A stretch of 64,000 bases of DNA from Nannochloris sp. 'desiccata'. Lineage: Eukaryota; Chlorophyta; Trebouxiophyceae; Chlorellales; Chlorellaceae. This document shows positions 11,790-23,466 of the stretch, in pieces. The stretch spans positions 1,178,001 to 1,242,000 of the forward strand of contig JAGTXX020000011.1 in the NCBI GenBank assembly GCA_019044685.2. Reading direction: 5' to 3'. The position numbers and the translations under genes were made by a program. Numbering within the stretch: the first letter of the stretch is position 1; the number at the start of each line of letters is the position of its first letter. A model generated the notes under the pieces. That model did no database searches and was not told the DNA's origin. It saw nothing but the letters and a program-made list of their open reading frames with translations.

Positions 11790-12059
11790 TTAGGTCAAAT
11801 ATACATCAAAAGGTGAGCGACCGCAATTTTGGCTATAATCAGTTCGAGTTTTTTGCAATCTATGTCTAGCAACACAACTCACTGAATAGGATCGTATCCG
11901 AACGCACACCTTTTCCGATCCATTTCCTATATTGTATGTAATCCTTCCCGGGTGCAGTATATTATTTTCGCTGCTCACTAAAGGTCTTTTCGCCTTTTCA
12001 TCCCAACACAGAATAATCTGCTGTTCGCCTGTACGCATAGAATTGCTTGTGCGACGCAT
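11790..12059 (-). CDS. possible small ORF, unsupported by homology
   Basis: A minus-strand frame from an ATG at 12059 to a stop at 11790 encodes about 89 residues. The first half is hydrophilic and codon-like (it includes LCWDEKAKRPLVSSE), with a GTGTGC that could be a donor after it. There is no family match I recognise and no clear partner exon. The rest of the 700-nt spacer from 11528 to 12229 shows nothing else. It may be a chance ORF. Confidence 0.2.
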   Translation of the reverse strand: MRRTSNSMRTGEQQIILCWDEKAKRPLVSSENNILHPGRITYNIGNGSEKVCVRIRSYSVSCVARHRLQKTRTDYSQNCGRSPFDVYLT

Positions 12060-12229
12060 TCTCAAGGTAATAACAAGACAATATATTTGTTCAAATCGCT
12101 TATATCTGCCTTATTAATATCTGTTTTCCGAGTGAAAATTCATTGAAAACATTATCGACGCGGACGCCACCCACTATCAGAATGATTCTCTCATATTATT
12201 TCCACTGACTACTGTAGCTATCAATACTC

Positions 12230-12763
12230 ATGGGTACGGAAAAGACGGCTTACAACTGCTTGCTCCTGGTGGTATTCGTACTTGCAGCGCAGATCCAGCC
12301 AAACTCTGCTTCGAGTGAGGCCTTTCACCAGAGAAGAAGTTTATTAACTCGTGAGCACATCCGGTCCGCCCAGCAGAAGGCCTGCATTGGGTTCTGCGAT
12401 GTTAATCCGCAAATTACTGATTCTGTGACACAGAGAAGGTGCAACCCTGTATGTTTGAGGGCCATCGCTTTAAAAACCACAGTGGAGGTCAGCGAGGCTG
12501 CAGCTGCCACTGTTGCAGAGGAAGACCCGTTTGTTGTTCTTGGAGTCGCCCCTGCCTCACTCTGCCCCGATTTCTGCAAAGGAATCAATGCAACCAGCAT
12601 TGAAGATTGCAATACCTCATGCATTACTTTCTCTTCCACTTTGTCTGCTTTCGACGGTGGGACGGACCCCGCCGTGTCTGGCAGCCTCCCGCTGACGTAT
12701 GCCTGTTTCACTACCTGTGCGGCTTTATTTATCGCGTTGCTTTCTTTGAATATTGATTATTAA
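12230..12763 (+). CDS. secreted or membrane-anchored Cys-rich protein with two CxxxC-CxxxC units
   Basis: A single-exon ORF of 177 residues. It opens with a signal peptide (hydrophobic CLLLVVFVLAAQI, likely cut near the NSASS stretch). Two related cysteine units follow: CIGFC then CNPVC 13 residues on, and CPDFC then CNTSC 10 residues on. The end has a hydrophobic segment after a further Cys pair (ACFTTCAALFIALLSL), which could be a transmembrane anchor or a GPI signal. There is one N-glycosylation sequon (NATS) in the second unit. I recognise no family. The paired spacing suggests a disulfide-linked helical hairpin repeated twice. Function unknown; the ATG at 12230 is the only sensible start because the signal peptide follows it at once. 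Confidence 0.65.
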   Translation: MGTEKTAYNCLLLVVFVLAAQIQPNSASSEAFHQRRSLLTREHIRSAQQKACIGFCDVNPQITDSVTQRRCNPVCLRAIALKTTVEVSEAAAATVAEEDPFVVLGVAPASLCPDFCKGINATSIEDCNTSCITFSSTLSAFDGGTDPAVSGSLPLTYACFTTCAALFIALLSLNIDY

Positions 12764-12907
12764 ATCGTATTTTATTCATCCTTACAGAATAATTTAAAAA
12801 TAAACACCTAAAATAACATCCAATAACCAAATTTGCCTGTACTATAGTACGGGTACCTCAGTACTAGCCAACCAATACACCTAGATACAATTCTTCACCA
12901 CCACCTA

Positions 12908-14559
12908 CTATTCCCTCAATTGATAGACTTGCATATACGCTTCAGACAATGCCACTACTTGTGGTAATACTTCTATTACTGATAAATCTTGTACTTCATA
13001 CCACACCCCTTCAGCTGAGCGGTACACATGAACCTTATAACTACCTGCACCAGCTTTGCCTTCATGGACTATGTTGGCAACTAAATCATATACAGCACCC
13101 ACAGGGGAGTCACTATTATTATTTTTGGTCTCAAGAGGTACAGGGACACATTCGGCTAAATTTAGCCCCTTGACTGGGAAATTCACAATTGTTGGGTTTT
13201 TTTCAGTGAAAAATTGATTTGAAGTGAACCTTTTTATATGAAGAACTAAATATTTAGGCAACTTCGTAAGTCGCAGTCGTCTTCTCCCAGTGCGGATATC
13301 ATCATGTACGCTGGTTCCGTCGTATTTCTTCAATAAGTCGAATATAGGCACTTGTGGTATCGTGACCCTTTCAAGTGCATCCTTGTAGAGCGGGGTGGGG
13401 GGTAGGTCGAGTGCGAGCATTAAGAATGGCATCTTGTCTACAATATCTGCCACCGAATCCTTCGCTTTCCCAGTGCCAGCTAACGTGGTCACTTCCAGTT
13501 CTCCTTGTAGGGAGGTTGTCACTGGGGAAGGGCGCCGGCGCTTTCCACTGGTCAATCCTTCGTGTAGTGTGTTAATCATCCAAGAAAAGAACTCTACAGG
13601 GTCTGATTGTTTTTCAATTAAATATCTTTTATTACTGACTGACATCACAGCTTGCATGATTTCGTGGGGAGAGACGTGGCCTTTAAACGCTCTAGGATTC
13701 CACATCTTCCTCAACAACTCTCCGCATCGTTGCACCAAAACAGATCGACATTCAACGTAATTTTCAGCGCGAAGTAAGAAATTAAGTAATGGAGCGATAC
13801 GGTTCAATGTTTGAAATACTACATTTGCGTAATCATTCATTTTCATGTCGTTCAAACCCACTAACCCAGGCATGTACTCACTCCCATCAAGAGCTCGGGA
13901 CCAAGAAGGCGATGTTCCAGCCTTTTCTACATCTTCTTCTGAGTATTTAGGGTTTAAGACGTATTGAATGTCAGACAAAGATCTATCTGAAACTTCATAC
14001 ATGTCTGGAAGACAGTATACACGGCCAGAATCGAGTTTCATAAAGAGGTGATGACCCGCTTCAAGAGAGTGCGTGTAGGCGTGGGTAGCTGGGCCCCGAC
14101 CTTGAAAATATTTGCCACATACTAGGCAGACGTAGACATTGACGTGGGAAAGAGAGACTGAGCAGCATTTCTCGAAATCAAAATCAAGGTTCTGCATAGG
14201 ACAAAGGGGAAAAGAGAAGGGCAAATTATTGAATGAATAGGAAGACGGTGGAGGCAGATTTGGCGAGAGCAATTCAACGATCTTTGTAGAAATCCAGATG
14301 TTTTGCATACCTGGCGTGAAATGGAGTCTAAATAAGGACATTCATGGCCATTGAATATTGCACGGCTCATTTTGTAGTTAGAAACGAGAGGGGCATCGTC
14401 TTCATTGTCACCGTCAAAGTCATCGCTACATTTATTATTTACAATTGAAGGTTCAGCTACTGGTGCGTCATCATCTGCTGTTGTCGGTTCTATTTCCCCA
14501 GGGACAGCTTCTTCTTCTGTTTCCGTTCTAGCCCTCTTTTTGTCACGAGTTCCAGCCAT
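12908..14559 (-). CDS. USP39: U4/U6.U5 tri-snRNP protein USP39/SAD1, inactive ubiquitin hydrolase fold
   Basis: A splicing factor of the tri-snRNP. Two exons, 14559-14311 and 14191-12908, give 510 residues. The order is an acidic/basic N-terminal tail, a UBP-type zinc finger (CLVCGKYFQGRG with His residues after it), then a peptidase C19 fold. The family's hallmark loss of catalysis is visible: where active USPs have GNTCYMN, this protein reads KMNDYAN, with no catalytic Cys. The C-terminal block GSYKVHVYRS...WYEVQDL matches USP39. It therefore acts as a structural spliceosome component in the nucleus rather than a protease. It is transcribed divergently from the magnesium chelatase gene, sharing a 353-nt promoter region. 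Confidence 0.93.
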
Positions 14560-14912
14560 CTTTTATAGTTGTTTTTAAAAAGTGATCAGAATAAACTCAA
14601 TACTGCGATTGTGATGGCAGCGTTACTAGCCCTTGTATAATGGCATACATAGATAATTTATTAATGGTTGATAGAAAAATTGGCCAAAAATAACAACAAA
14701 TGGCTCGTTTCTTGGTAATCGGACAACTTGCAGTTTAACTGTTGAACTGGACCACAGCATTTGTTCTTATGATGAAACAACGCCAAGCAGCCGTGCATTG
14801 TATGTGTATACTTAAACATTTCGCAAGTCTATCTCTTGCGTAGCAAACAGGCTGTTTACATTTATTTTGCACATACAACTTCGATTGAAATTTAATCCCA
14901 ACAAATAAAAAA
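14560..14912. promoter_or_regulatory. shared divergent promoter region of USP39 and CHLH
   Basis: The 353 nt between the two divergent start codons must contain both promoters. It is AT-rich; I see no clear TATA box or other element that I can name. Confidence 0.4.
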
Positions 14913-17900
14913 ATGAGGACCTTGGTCTTCCATACTACTCCAGGGTGCCACCTCAATGCGCAGGTGGCAACTAGATCAGCGCTTAGGCCAAATGTTGGTA
15001 CTCTTCCAGTGCTACGGATGGTTTCTGTGCGTGCTGAAACGAATCCCTCAGACATGCTTAGTGAAGCTGAGAAGTTTATGCAGGATGTGATTGAAGATTC
15101 TCCTTCAGCAGCCACGGCACCTCTGAACATATCTCCTTCCGATCTGTTGTCGCAGCGTGATCAAGCTGTCAAACAGGTGCGCCAAACTCCCCTTTTAGAA
15201 CATTTTCCTACAAGTTCACCGACTGTACTCTGCCAGATCAAAAAAAAGGCTTCTTTTTCCCTGATATTCTCTATTAAAATGAATCGCAGGTAGAGACGCT
15301 ACAACGAGAAATCGATGCAATGTATGGTCAAGTTTTCCAGGGAGTCGTCCTCTCAGACAATACCTTACAAGCAGCTGGAATCTCTCAAATACCAGACGTC
15401 TCGTCTTTTACCGAGGCCTCCTTTAGCGAGCTCGGTCGAACAAATTCTGCCCTGTCTCAAGCGTTTTTCTTTTCTAAAGAATCCCAAGATCCTCGTGGAT
15501 GGCTTGCATTTCAGTCTTCCGTTAATTCGCTAAAATTACAACGATCCCGTGCAGAGCGGGAGGCCCAAGAACTAGCTGCTGCTGCTGAAGAGGCATCACG
15601 CAAAGAGCGGATCGCCGCGTCGCCCTCTGATTACGATTCTATCTCTGGACAATGGGAGAATGCAAAAACAGGTAGCTCAGGTTCTTCTGGAGGCTCTGAA
15701 ACGACTGAAGCTGGGCTGTTGCAACGAGATGTCGTAAGAATTGTTTTAATAACAGGTTTTGAAAGTTTCAATGTTGAGCTTTATAAACGTGCAGCTGTGT
15801 CTTTATCCCGTAATAGAACGTCTGGAATAGTTCTGAAAGTATTCTCTGATCGGGATATTGAGCCGAAACGAGCTGAAATTGAAGCTGCATTAGCCTCTGC
15901 AGACGTCTTTTTTGGGTCCCTTCTTTTTGATTTTGATCAAGTCGAATGGCTGCGGAAGCGCATCGAAAATCTGCCTTTGCGTTTTATTTTCGAATCTTCT
16001 TTAGAATTAATGTCGTGTACAAAAGTAGGTGGCTTTGCTATGGCTGCTGGCGGCAAAGCCGCTGGCCCACCTCCCGCCGTCAAAAAAGTGTTATCCATGT
16101 TTGGTAGCGGCCGAGAGGAAGATAAAATGGTAGGCTACTTGAGTTTTCTTAAAATTGGTCCTAAATTACTTAAATATCTCCCGGGTAAGAAAGTCAAAGA
16201 TCTCCGTACATGGCTGACTGTGTATTCGTATTGGAATCAAGGTGGTCTGGAGAATGTGACTGGCATGTTCCAATATCTCGTACGGGAAACTTTCCAATTA
16301 ACGAATGGAACTGCTCCACCATCTGCACCTGCTGCTCCGATTGAAACTCCAGCGACTGGGTGTCTTCATCCTGCTGCGCCTGGGAGATACTTTGCCTCTC
16401 CATCCGAGTATTGGCAGTGGTACTCTCGACACTACCAAAGTCCTATAGAAGACTTTGATTCTGCGCCTGTAGTTGCTGTGCTATTGTACCGTAAACACGT
16501 CATTACAAATCAACCATATATTAATCAATTGATTGAATGTATGGAGCAGCAAGGCCTTCGTCCTCTCCCTATTTTTATCAATGGCGTTGAAGCACACACT
16601 GTTGTCCGGGATCAATTAACCACAACCCACGAAAAAAGTTTGCTGGCTTCTGGACAACGGACGAGCCCTACACTGCGAACAGATGCCGTAAAAGTAGATG
16701 CTATCGTCAATACAATAGGCTTCCCTTTGGTAGGGGGTCCCGCTGGCACGATGGAAGGTGGCCGACAAGCGGAAGTAGCAAAGGCGATTTTAAGCTCTAA
16801 AAACGTACCGTACACAGTTGCTGCCCCATTATTAATTCAAGATATGGAATCTTGGGTTCGCGATGGTATTGGTGGGCTGCAAAGTGTCGTACTGTACTCG
16901 TTACCAGAGCTTGATGGAGCGATTGATACAGTACCGCTGGGTGGTCTGGTAAAAGATGATATCTTCCTAGTACCAGAACGCGTTATCCGCCTTGCAAATC
17001 GACTTAAAAAATGGATACAACTGCGTAGTACTCCTCCATCTGAACGGAAAATTGCAATGTTGTTGTATGGCTTCCCGCCTGGAGTTGGCGCAGCAGGCAC
17101 AGCAGCGCTTTTAAATGTGCCTAAATCTTTAGAAACTGTATTGCGCAAGTTACGGGAAGAAGGGTACGATCTAGGTGATTTATCCCCTGATGTAGATGGA
17201 GAAGCCTTGATTGCTGCATTACGAGATCAAGCTGAGGAAGCTGTGGTGTCAAGAGGTGCACAGGGAATTTCAAAGCAAGGCGCTGGGCCTGCTGCTCAAT
17301 TTGGAGTCACTGCCACAGCTGTAGACGTCTCTTCAAAGAAACTAAAGGAAATGTTGACATTCCCTGAAGAATGGGGCCCTACGGAATGGGGTCCTATCCC
17401 CTTTCTACCTGAAAAGGACATTCTAGTACAAAAAATGGAGCGTCAATGGGGCGATTTACAAAAATATCGATCAGGACTTTCTTCCTCTTCTCAAGGTGAT
17501 TCTGTCGTTTCTGGATTGCAGTTCGGCAACGTATTTATCGGTGTGCAGCCTCTTCTTGGTGTAGAAGGCGATCCTATGCGCCTGCTTTTCGAAAGAGACT
17601 TAACACCCCATCCCCAGTATGCAGCGTTTTATAAATACTTGCAGAATGATTTTGAAGCAAACGCAGTCGTACATTTTGGTATGCACGGCACAGTAGAGTG
17701 GTTACCTGGTGTACAACTCGGAAATTCTGGGTTTTCCTGGTCAGATGTGCTGCTAGGTGACCTGCCCAATATATACATTTATACGGCCAACAATCCATCA
17801 GAGTCGATAATTGCTAAACGCAGAGGTTATGGTACAATCGTATCGCATAATGTCCCTCCGTACGGCAGGGCTGGGCTATATAAACAACTCGCAGAATTAA

Positions 17901-19729
17901 AGGCTCTCGTGGCGGAGTATAGAGAATCTCCTGAGAGTGCTTTTGCGTATAGGGTGCCGATTGTGGAGCAGTTGGGGTCAGCGGGGCTTCAGAAAGATTG
18001 CCCTTTCATTTCTGATGGGAATAGTAAAGGTCATGATAGTGGTACTGCTTTAGAGTTGACAGCTGAGAATGTAGATTCAATAGAAACATCAGAGTTTGAT
18101 GCCTATGTATCTAAATTGTATTTTTATTTACAAGAAGTAGAAGGCAGATTGTTTAGCGTGGGCTTGCATGTTTTAGGCAAAGCGCCAAGTGCCGGTCAAG
18201 CTGCCCAGTATCTGGGGGCTTATTTTGGAGATAGACTGCCTACAGAAGCTGTAGACGCGGTTGCTGGTGTGGTAAATACTAACTCTGGCTCTGGTCTGGC
18301 TGAAACTAGAGCTGCTTTAGAACGCACCTTTAAGTCGTCTTCTTCTTCTTCTTCCACCGCCTCGTCGTCTTTGGAAGTTTCTGATGCGATTTTGGAAGAA
18401 GCGCTGCAAATCCGTGGCCTTCTCGACCGTAACACCGAAGAAGTCACCGGTGTTTTACGTGCCTTGAACGGGGAATACATCCTCCCGGAAGCAGGCGGTG
18501 ATTTATTACGAGACGGAGCTGGTGTTCTACCAACTGGTAGGAATATTCACGCCTTGGATCCTTATCGAATGCCGGGCCCAGCAGCGATGGCCAGAGGCGC
18601 TGAAGCAGCAGAGAAAATTTTAATCGCACATCGTGAAGCAAATAATGGGGCATGGCCAGAGACGGTAGCTGTAAATTTATGGGGTTTAGACGCGATTAAA
18701 ACAAAGGGAGAGAGCGTTGGAATTGTTCTCACGTTGATAGGTGCCAGGCCGATTAAAGAAGGAACTGGTCGTATTGCTCGTTTTGAATTGATTCCATTAG
18801 AAGAATTAGGTCGACCACGTATTGATGTATTGGCTAATATGAGTGGAATCTTTAGAGACTCGTTTCAAAACGTTGTAGAGCTGCTAGATGATGCGTTTCA
18901 GAGAGCAGCTGCTGCTGAGGGAGAAAGTGAGGAAATGAATTATGTTAAAAAACACTCTGTTGCCATGGCCTCACAAGGTTTAACAAACCCTACCGCAAGA
19001 TTATTTTCTAATCCTGCTGGAGATTATGGTTCTATGGTCAATGAACGCGTAGGAGCATCTAATTGGGAAGATGGGGATGAGCTTGGCGCCACCTGGGCGT
19101 CTCGGAATGCTTTCTCTTATGGCCGTGGAAAGGAGAAAGGAACCGCTCGTCCTGAAGTCTTACAAGCATTATTAGCTACAACTGACCGTGTTGTTCAGGA
19201 AGTAGATAGTGTTGAATATGGCCTCACGGATATTCAAGAGTACTATGCTAATACGGGAGCATTGAGGAGAGCAGCGCAGTCGGCAAAGGGCCCTGGAGCT
19301 CGTCCTGTAGGGTGTTCTATTGTAGAGTGCTTTTCAAAGGAAGTAAAACCTCGAGAATTAGAAGAAGTACTGCGATTAGAGTACCGTAGTAAGCTTTTGA
19401 ATCCCAAATGGGCAAATGCAATGTCAAAAAGTGGTTCAGGAGGCGCTTTTGAAATCTCTCAAAGAATGACTGCGATGATTGGTTGGGGTGCTACAACTGA
19501 TTTTAAAGAAAACTGGACTTGGGATCAAGCTGCAGAGACCTATGCTTTAGACCCCGAGATGGCTGAAAGACTGAGAAAATCAAATCCACAAGCGTTTGCT
19601 AATACTTTAAAGAGGATGATCGAGGCAGCTGGCCGAGGGATGTGGGATGCGGAAGAGGGGACATTGGAGAAGTTGAGAAATATGTTTAGTGAAATGGATG
19701 ATGAATTAGAAGGAGTGAATAAGAGATAA
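14913..19729 (+). CDS. CHLH2: magnesium chelatase subunit H, BchH-like (CHLH2 type)
   Basis: The large porphyrin-binding subunit of magnesium chelatase, which inserts Mg into protoporphyrin IX at the start of the chlorophyll branch in the plastid. Two exons, 14913-15176 and 15290-19729, give 1567 residues. A transit-like N terminus is followed by an extension, so the conserved cobN/Mg-chelatase region begins only near residue 237 (RIVLITGFESF). The signature HFGMHGTVEWLPG (about residue 883), then NNPSESIIAKRRGYG and VPPYGRAGLYK, reads like bacterial BchH and green-algal CHLH2. Plant CHLH (CHLH1) reads HFGTHGSLEFMPG here. A Ser run from a TCT repeat sits near residue 1100. Canonical CHLH is about 1380-1400 residues, so this one is about 170 longer. 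Which paralogue carries the main flux cannot be told from this window. Confidence 0.93.
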
Positions 19730-20151
19730 GGGAAGAAGGTGAATTAGGCAGACTCGGTTGCTTACCTTGCCGTCGTCAGCGCCGCCACGTCGGACGGGGT
19801 GTTGAGATAAACTGAAAGAAATAAAGCTGCAAATGCATTTTTGCGTATTAATTTCCAAGTGTATGGATTGTCTGAGCATTTGATTTAATTTGATTGCCTT
19901 AAATACTTTCATATAGATATCTTTGGTAATTCGTACTGGATTTAAATTATTTTAGGGGTAGAATCTGCCGTGCAGCTGCGCTGTGCCTGCTATAACTTTC
20001 TTATGGATTTTATTGTTGGACCTCTTCAAATGCGTTGGACACCACTTTCATCATTAGCAAATATAATTCTCGCTAAGTTTCAAGCTCCACACATCCACAC
20101 TCGCTAAATTTAATACAACAAGGTCTTCCTAGGCTACATTTGACAAGAACA
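19730..20151. other. intergenic with a GC-rich island
   Basis: Mostly AT-rich spacer. A short GC-rich patch at about 19766-19800 (CCGTCG...CGTCGGACGG) could form an imperfect stem and lies just after the CHLH stop, so it would be in its 3' UTR. No gene is seen. Confidence 0.4.
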
Positions 20152-21089
20152 ATGCAGCACGACTTGAAAAATTGCAACGTCTGCGTGACGGGCAAGTTAG
20201 TCTTTGTTTTTGCTTCTACAAACAGCTACGCCTAAATTCAACCCTCGTTTGTTTTCACTGCTTATTTTGTTCTTCCTTTTCTTCTTCAGGCGCCAGTCAC
20301 GGCGCTGGGGCTGCTATTGCAGCAGCATTTGCACGCGAAGGAGCCAAAGTTCATTTGATCTGCAGCCCTCGCTCTGAAGACGAGTTGCGCAAAGTAGAAG
20401 CCAATTGCAGAAACATGGGTTGCCCTCAATGCGAATGCCACGTCTGCGACTTGAGCAAAAGCGAAGAATGCGCCAATCTCTGCAGCAAACTCGCTGGAGC
20501 TGATATCGATGTCCTGGTGAATAATGCTGGTGTCTTTGGCCCCGTTGGTGAGGAGCAGGGTCCTTTGAAGGGGAACCCCGACGAATGGCATGCAGTTATT
20601 CACACCAATTTGACCGCACCCATGACTTTGACTCGTCATTTGGCACCCAAGATGGTGGACAAGGTAAATTCTTAGTCTCTGAGATTTATTTAAGCTATAT
20701 TTTTTTGTTAAAATTGCCGCCGCTCAACTCATAAAATGCCCTAATGTTGTTTATATACGCAGGGACATGGTCACATTATCAATATTGGCGACGTTGAGGG
20801 TTCTCATTCTGGCCCCCATCACCCTGTGTACGCTGCCTCCAAAGCAGGATTACGTGGCTTTTCCAACTCCTGCTACGAAGCTTTGCGCGATAAAGGCGTT
20901 CGTGTCACCTTGATTGAGCCTGGTAATATCAAGCACACCAAGATGATGGAGGAAACTGACAAGGCTGCTGGTCAAGGCGCAATTGAGCCTGACGATGTGG
21001 CACAGGCGTGCTTATTTGCATTCCGCGTGTCTGAGAATTGTGTGCCTAGTGAGATTGTGCTCAAGGCTTTGAAACATAATGCTTCTTAG
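20152..21089 (+). CDS. short-chain dehydrogenase/reductase (SDR)
   Basis: Three exons, 20152-20191, 20290-20663 and 20763-21089, encode 246 residues, the usual length of a classical SDR. The first junction rebuilds the cofactor motif TGASHGAG; this requires the intron to start GCAAGT (a GC-AG intron), because the nearest GT donor shifts the frame. The NNAG motif and the catalytic YAASK are intact. The protein should be a soluble NAD(P)(H)-dependent oxidoreductase, with no targeting sequence visible. Cysteines are unusually dense in the region after the first beta strands (NCRNMGCPQCECHVCDL), worth noting because SDRs are normally Cys-poor. The substrate cannot be inferred. Confidence 0.88.
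20192..20289 (+). other. GC-AG intron in the SDR gene
   Basis: The exon ends ACGG and the intron starts GCAAGT, ending TTCTTCAG. Only this junction yields the invariant SDR glycine motif, so the non-canonical donor is well supported by protein homology. Confidence 0.82.
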
Positions 21090-21898
21090 GCGAATATTCA
21101 AGCTGTATTGTGTTGCTAAACAGCTGTGGTACTAAAAATAAAGTTGTTGGAGTTTTAATCAACCCTCAAACACCCACATTGAGTTTGCCGCCACTGTAAG
21201 GAGGTGCCTGTGTCCTGTGTTTTCTTCGCTTGTATTAGTGTTTTCGTGCATCATTTTGTGAATAGCGTCACTGCAATACTACTCCACTGTATAGATGTAA
21301 ATTCTGGAGTAGGTTACTAGAAAAAAAACACAAAACAGATAACCCCAACGGGGTGAGGGATCTTGAGAAGCCACCAACGTGAAACTTCAGGCCAACCCTA
21401 TAAAATTGAAAAGCAACATCAATAAATTCAATAAGAAGCAAATTAAGCAGTTATAGTCGCCAACACAGTGCTCAGGCCGAAGCCAGTGCCTAGAAAAACT
21501 GTGTTGTACATATTTGAATTTATTTTCATTGTTTGAAGAAGACTGCCTTATTAAGTTAGGCAGTGCGGGACTCAGTGCTTCCCTAGGATCGGTCGAATGG
21601 CTGCAGAGACCCGCTTAAGAACTAAGAAAATCAGATAATAATATCAAGTCATTTAACTTAATCTATTTAGGTTTTAATCAGTGGCAACATTTAGGTTTAG
21701 GTGGCTGCTAAGTGCGCGCATTCCCACTACATTTATTTCCCCAAAAGTCAAAGCATCATCTCGTGCGTCCGACACCGACACTAAATTGTGCAACTTGGAC
21801 TGCGACCCCTTCTCACTTGTTTCCGGAGGACTGTTACTGATAGTTACCAGCTCTTTTCAGCGCTCATAATCAGAGTTTCTTGAAGTTGTTATCTCAAG
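21090..21898. other. intergenic spacer holding a dispersed element
   Basis: An 809-nt spacer between SDR and endoglucanase. It contains the repeat element at 21341-21405 and otherwise shows no convincing gene. Confidence 0.5.
21341..21405 (+). repeat. copy 1 of a roughly 70-nt dispersed element
   Basis: This segment aligns with 31124-31195 over its whole length. Both begin AACCCCAA with a short C/G hairpin (CCCC...GGGG here), then a GGATC block, and share ACTTCAGGCCA before CCCTAT. It lies about 250 nt downstream of the SDR stop on the same strand. It may be a mobile short element, a 3'-UTR structure or a small RNA; the class is unknown. Confidence 0.65.
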
Positions 21899-23466
21899 AT
21901 GCTCAGTTCCTCGATGCTCCGCACTTGCTACCTACTGGTCTTTGCGACCCTTCTGTCCTGCTCTAGGGTACATGCTACTGATGCTGAAGCCTTATCTCGC
22001 AAAAAGGGGCCCAAGAACGGAAATTACAAGGAGGTAAGAGCCTCTGTGTCTGACACACATCCCTCTGCAGCTGCTGGTGCTGCTAATTGAGGTTGAGCAG
22101 TTATATTTCCACTTTCTAAAAAAAATCCTTAAATTCACCCTGCCGCTGTTTTTTTGTCCAGGTCCTCGGTCTTAGCTTCCAATTTTACGATGCTCAACGC
22201 AGCGGCAAGCTCCCTTCGTCCAACCGCATCCCTTGGCGCGGAGATACTTTCACTTCCGACTGCGATGGTGTTATGTCTGGTGGCTTCTTTGATGCTGGGG
22301 ATCATCTTAAACTCCTCTTCCCTCTGTCTAACTCTCTTGCATTCCTTGGTTTGGCTACCTCTGAGTTTAAACAAGGTATGGAAGCTGCTGGACAGCTGAA
22401 ATATGCTCAGGATACTCTCCGCTGGGGCGCTGATTTTTTAATGAAGGCCCACATCGCTCCGAATAAGTTCATTGGTCAAGTAGGCGACCCTGGTTCTGAC
22501 CATGCATACTGGGGGCGCCCTGAGCAACAATCTGGGCCTAGACCTTGCTACACGTGGGACATGTCTTCTCAACCCGCTTCCGACCTTGCCAGTGCTGCTG
22601 CTTCTGCCCTTGCTGCCGCCTCTCTCGTCTTCCGTTCCACAGACCCCAGATATGCTGATAAAGCTTTAAAGCACGCAAAGGAACTGTATGCAGCTGCAGC
22701 TGCCAAAGAAGGCAAGTACAGTGACAACTACAGCTCTGTTACTTATGTCTACAACTCCTTTACCTACCGCGACGACTTGGCTTTTGCAGCAACCATGCTC
22801 TGGAAGGCTACTGGAGATGCCAGTTATTTAGCAGAAGCGAAAAATCATCGCAGTAAATCTGACTTCTCAGTAGAAAGCTACGTCAATTGGGATGCTGTCG
22901 GTCCCCTGTCGGCAATTTTGTTAAAATGTGGTGGAGAAGAGACCAGCGAATCTGCTGCTCACGTTTCTAAATTCTTATCAGACTGGCAAAATTGCAACGG
23001 CAATGGGTACAGCAAAACACCCAAAGGGCTTTGTATCGCTCCTTTGGGTGGTTGGGGAAATCTCCGCCACGCTACGTCCGCTGCCTTTGGTGCTTTGCTG
23101 TATGCCAACTGCGAAAATGACAGCTCTAAACGCTCTGATGCTATCAAATTTGCGAAATCTCAGGTCGATTATGCGCTTGGCTCAAGTGGCCGTAGTTTTG
23201 TTGTCGGCTACGGCACCAACCCTCCTGTGCGTCCTCATCACCGCGCTGCGTCTTGCCCTTCTCCCACGTCATCTACCTGTGATTGGAATAATTACAACAG
23301 TGACGGTCCTAATCCGCAAGTTATTAAAGGAGCGCTTGTCGGAGGGCCCGGGGGTCCTGGAGACGAATACATCGATTCTAGACAAGACTACCGCTCTAAT
23401 GAAGTGGCGGTAGATTTCAATGCTGGGTTCACTGGAGCTTTAGCTGGATTGCTCAAGCTGCAGTGA
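21899..23466 (+). CDS. secreted endo-1,4-beta-glucanase, glycoside hydrolase family 9
   Basis: An extracellular cellulase-type enzyme that cuts beta-1,4-glucans. Two exons, 21899-22033 and 22162-23466, give 479 residues. A signal peptide (YLLVFATLLSCSRVHA) opens the protein. The GH9 catalytic module is complete: GGFFDAGDH near residue 89 carries the catalytic-base aspartates, PHHRAASC is the conserved His block, and the C-terminal YRSNEVAVDFNAGF holds the proton-donor Glu. There is no carbohydrate-binding module, linker or membrane anchor, unlike plant KORRIGAN-type GH9. It could act in cell-wall remodelling or daughter-cell release, or in feeding on external polysaccharide. A TGTAA lies at 23680. 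No sign that any catalytic residue is missing. Confidence 0.93.
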
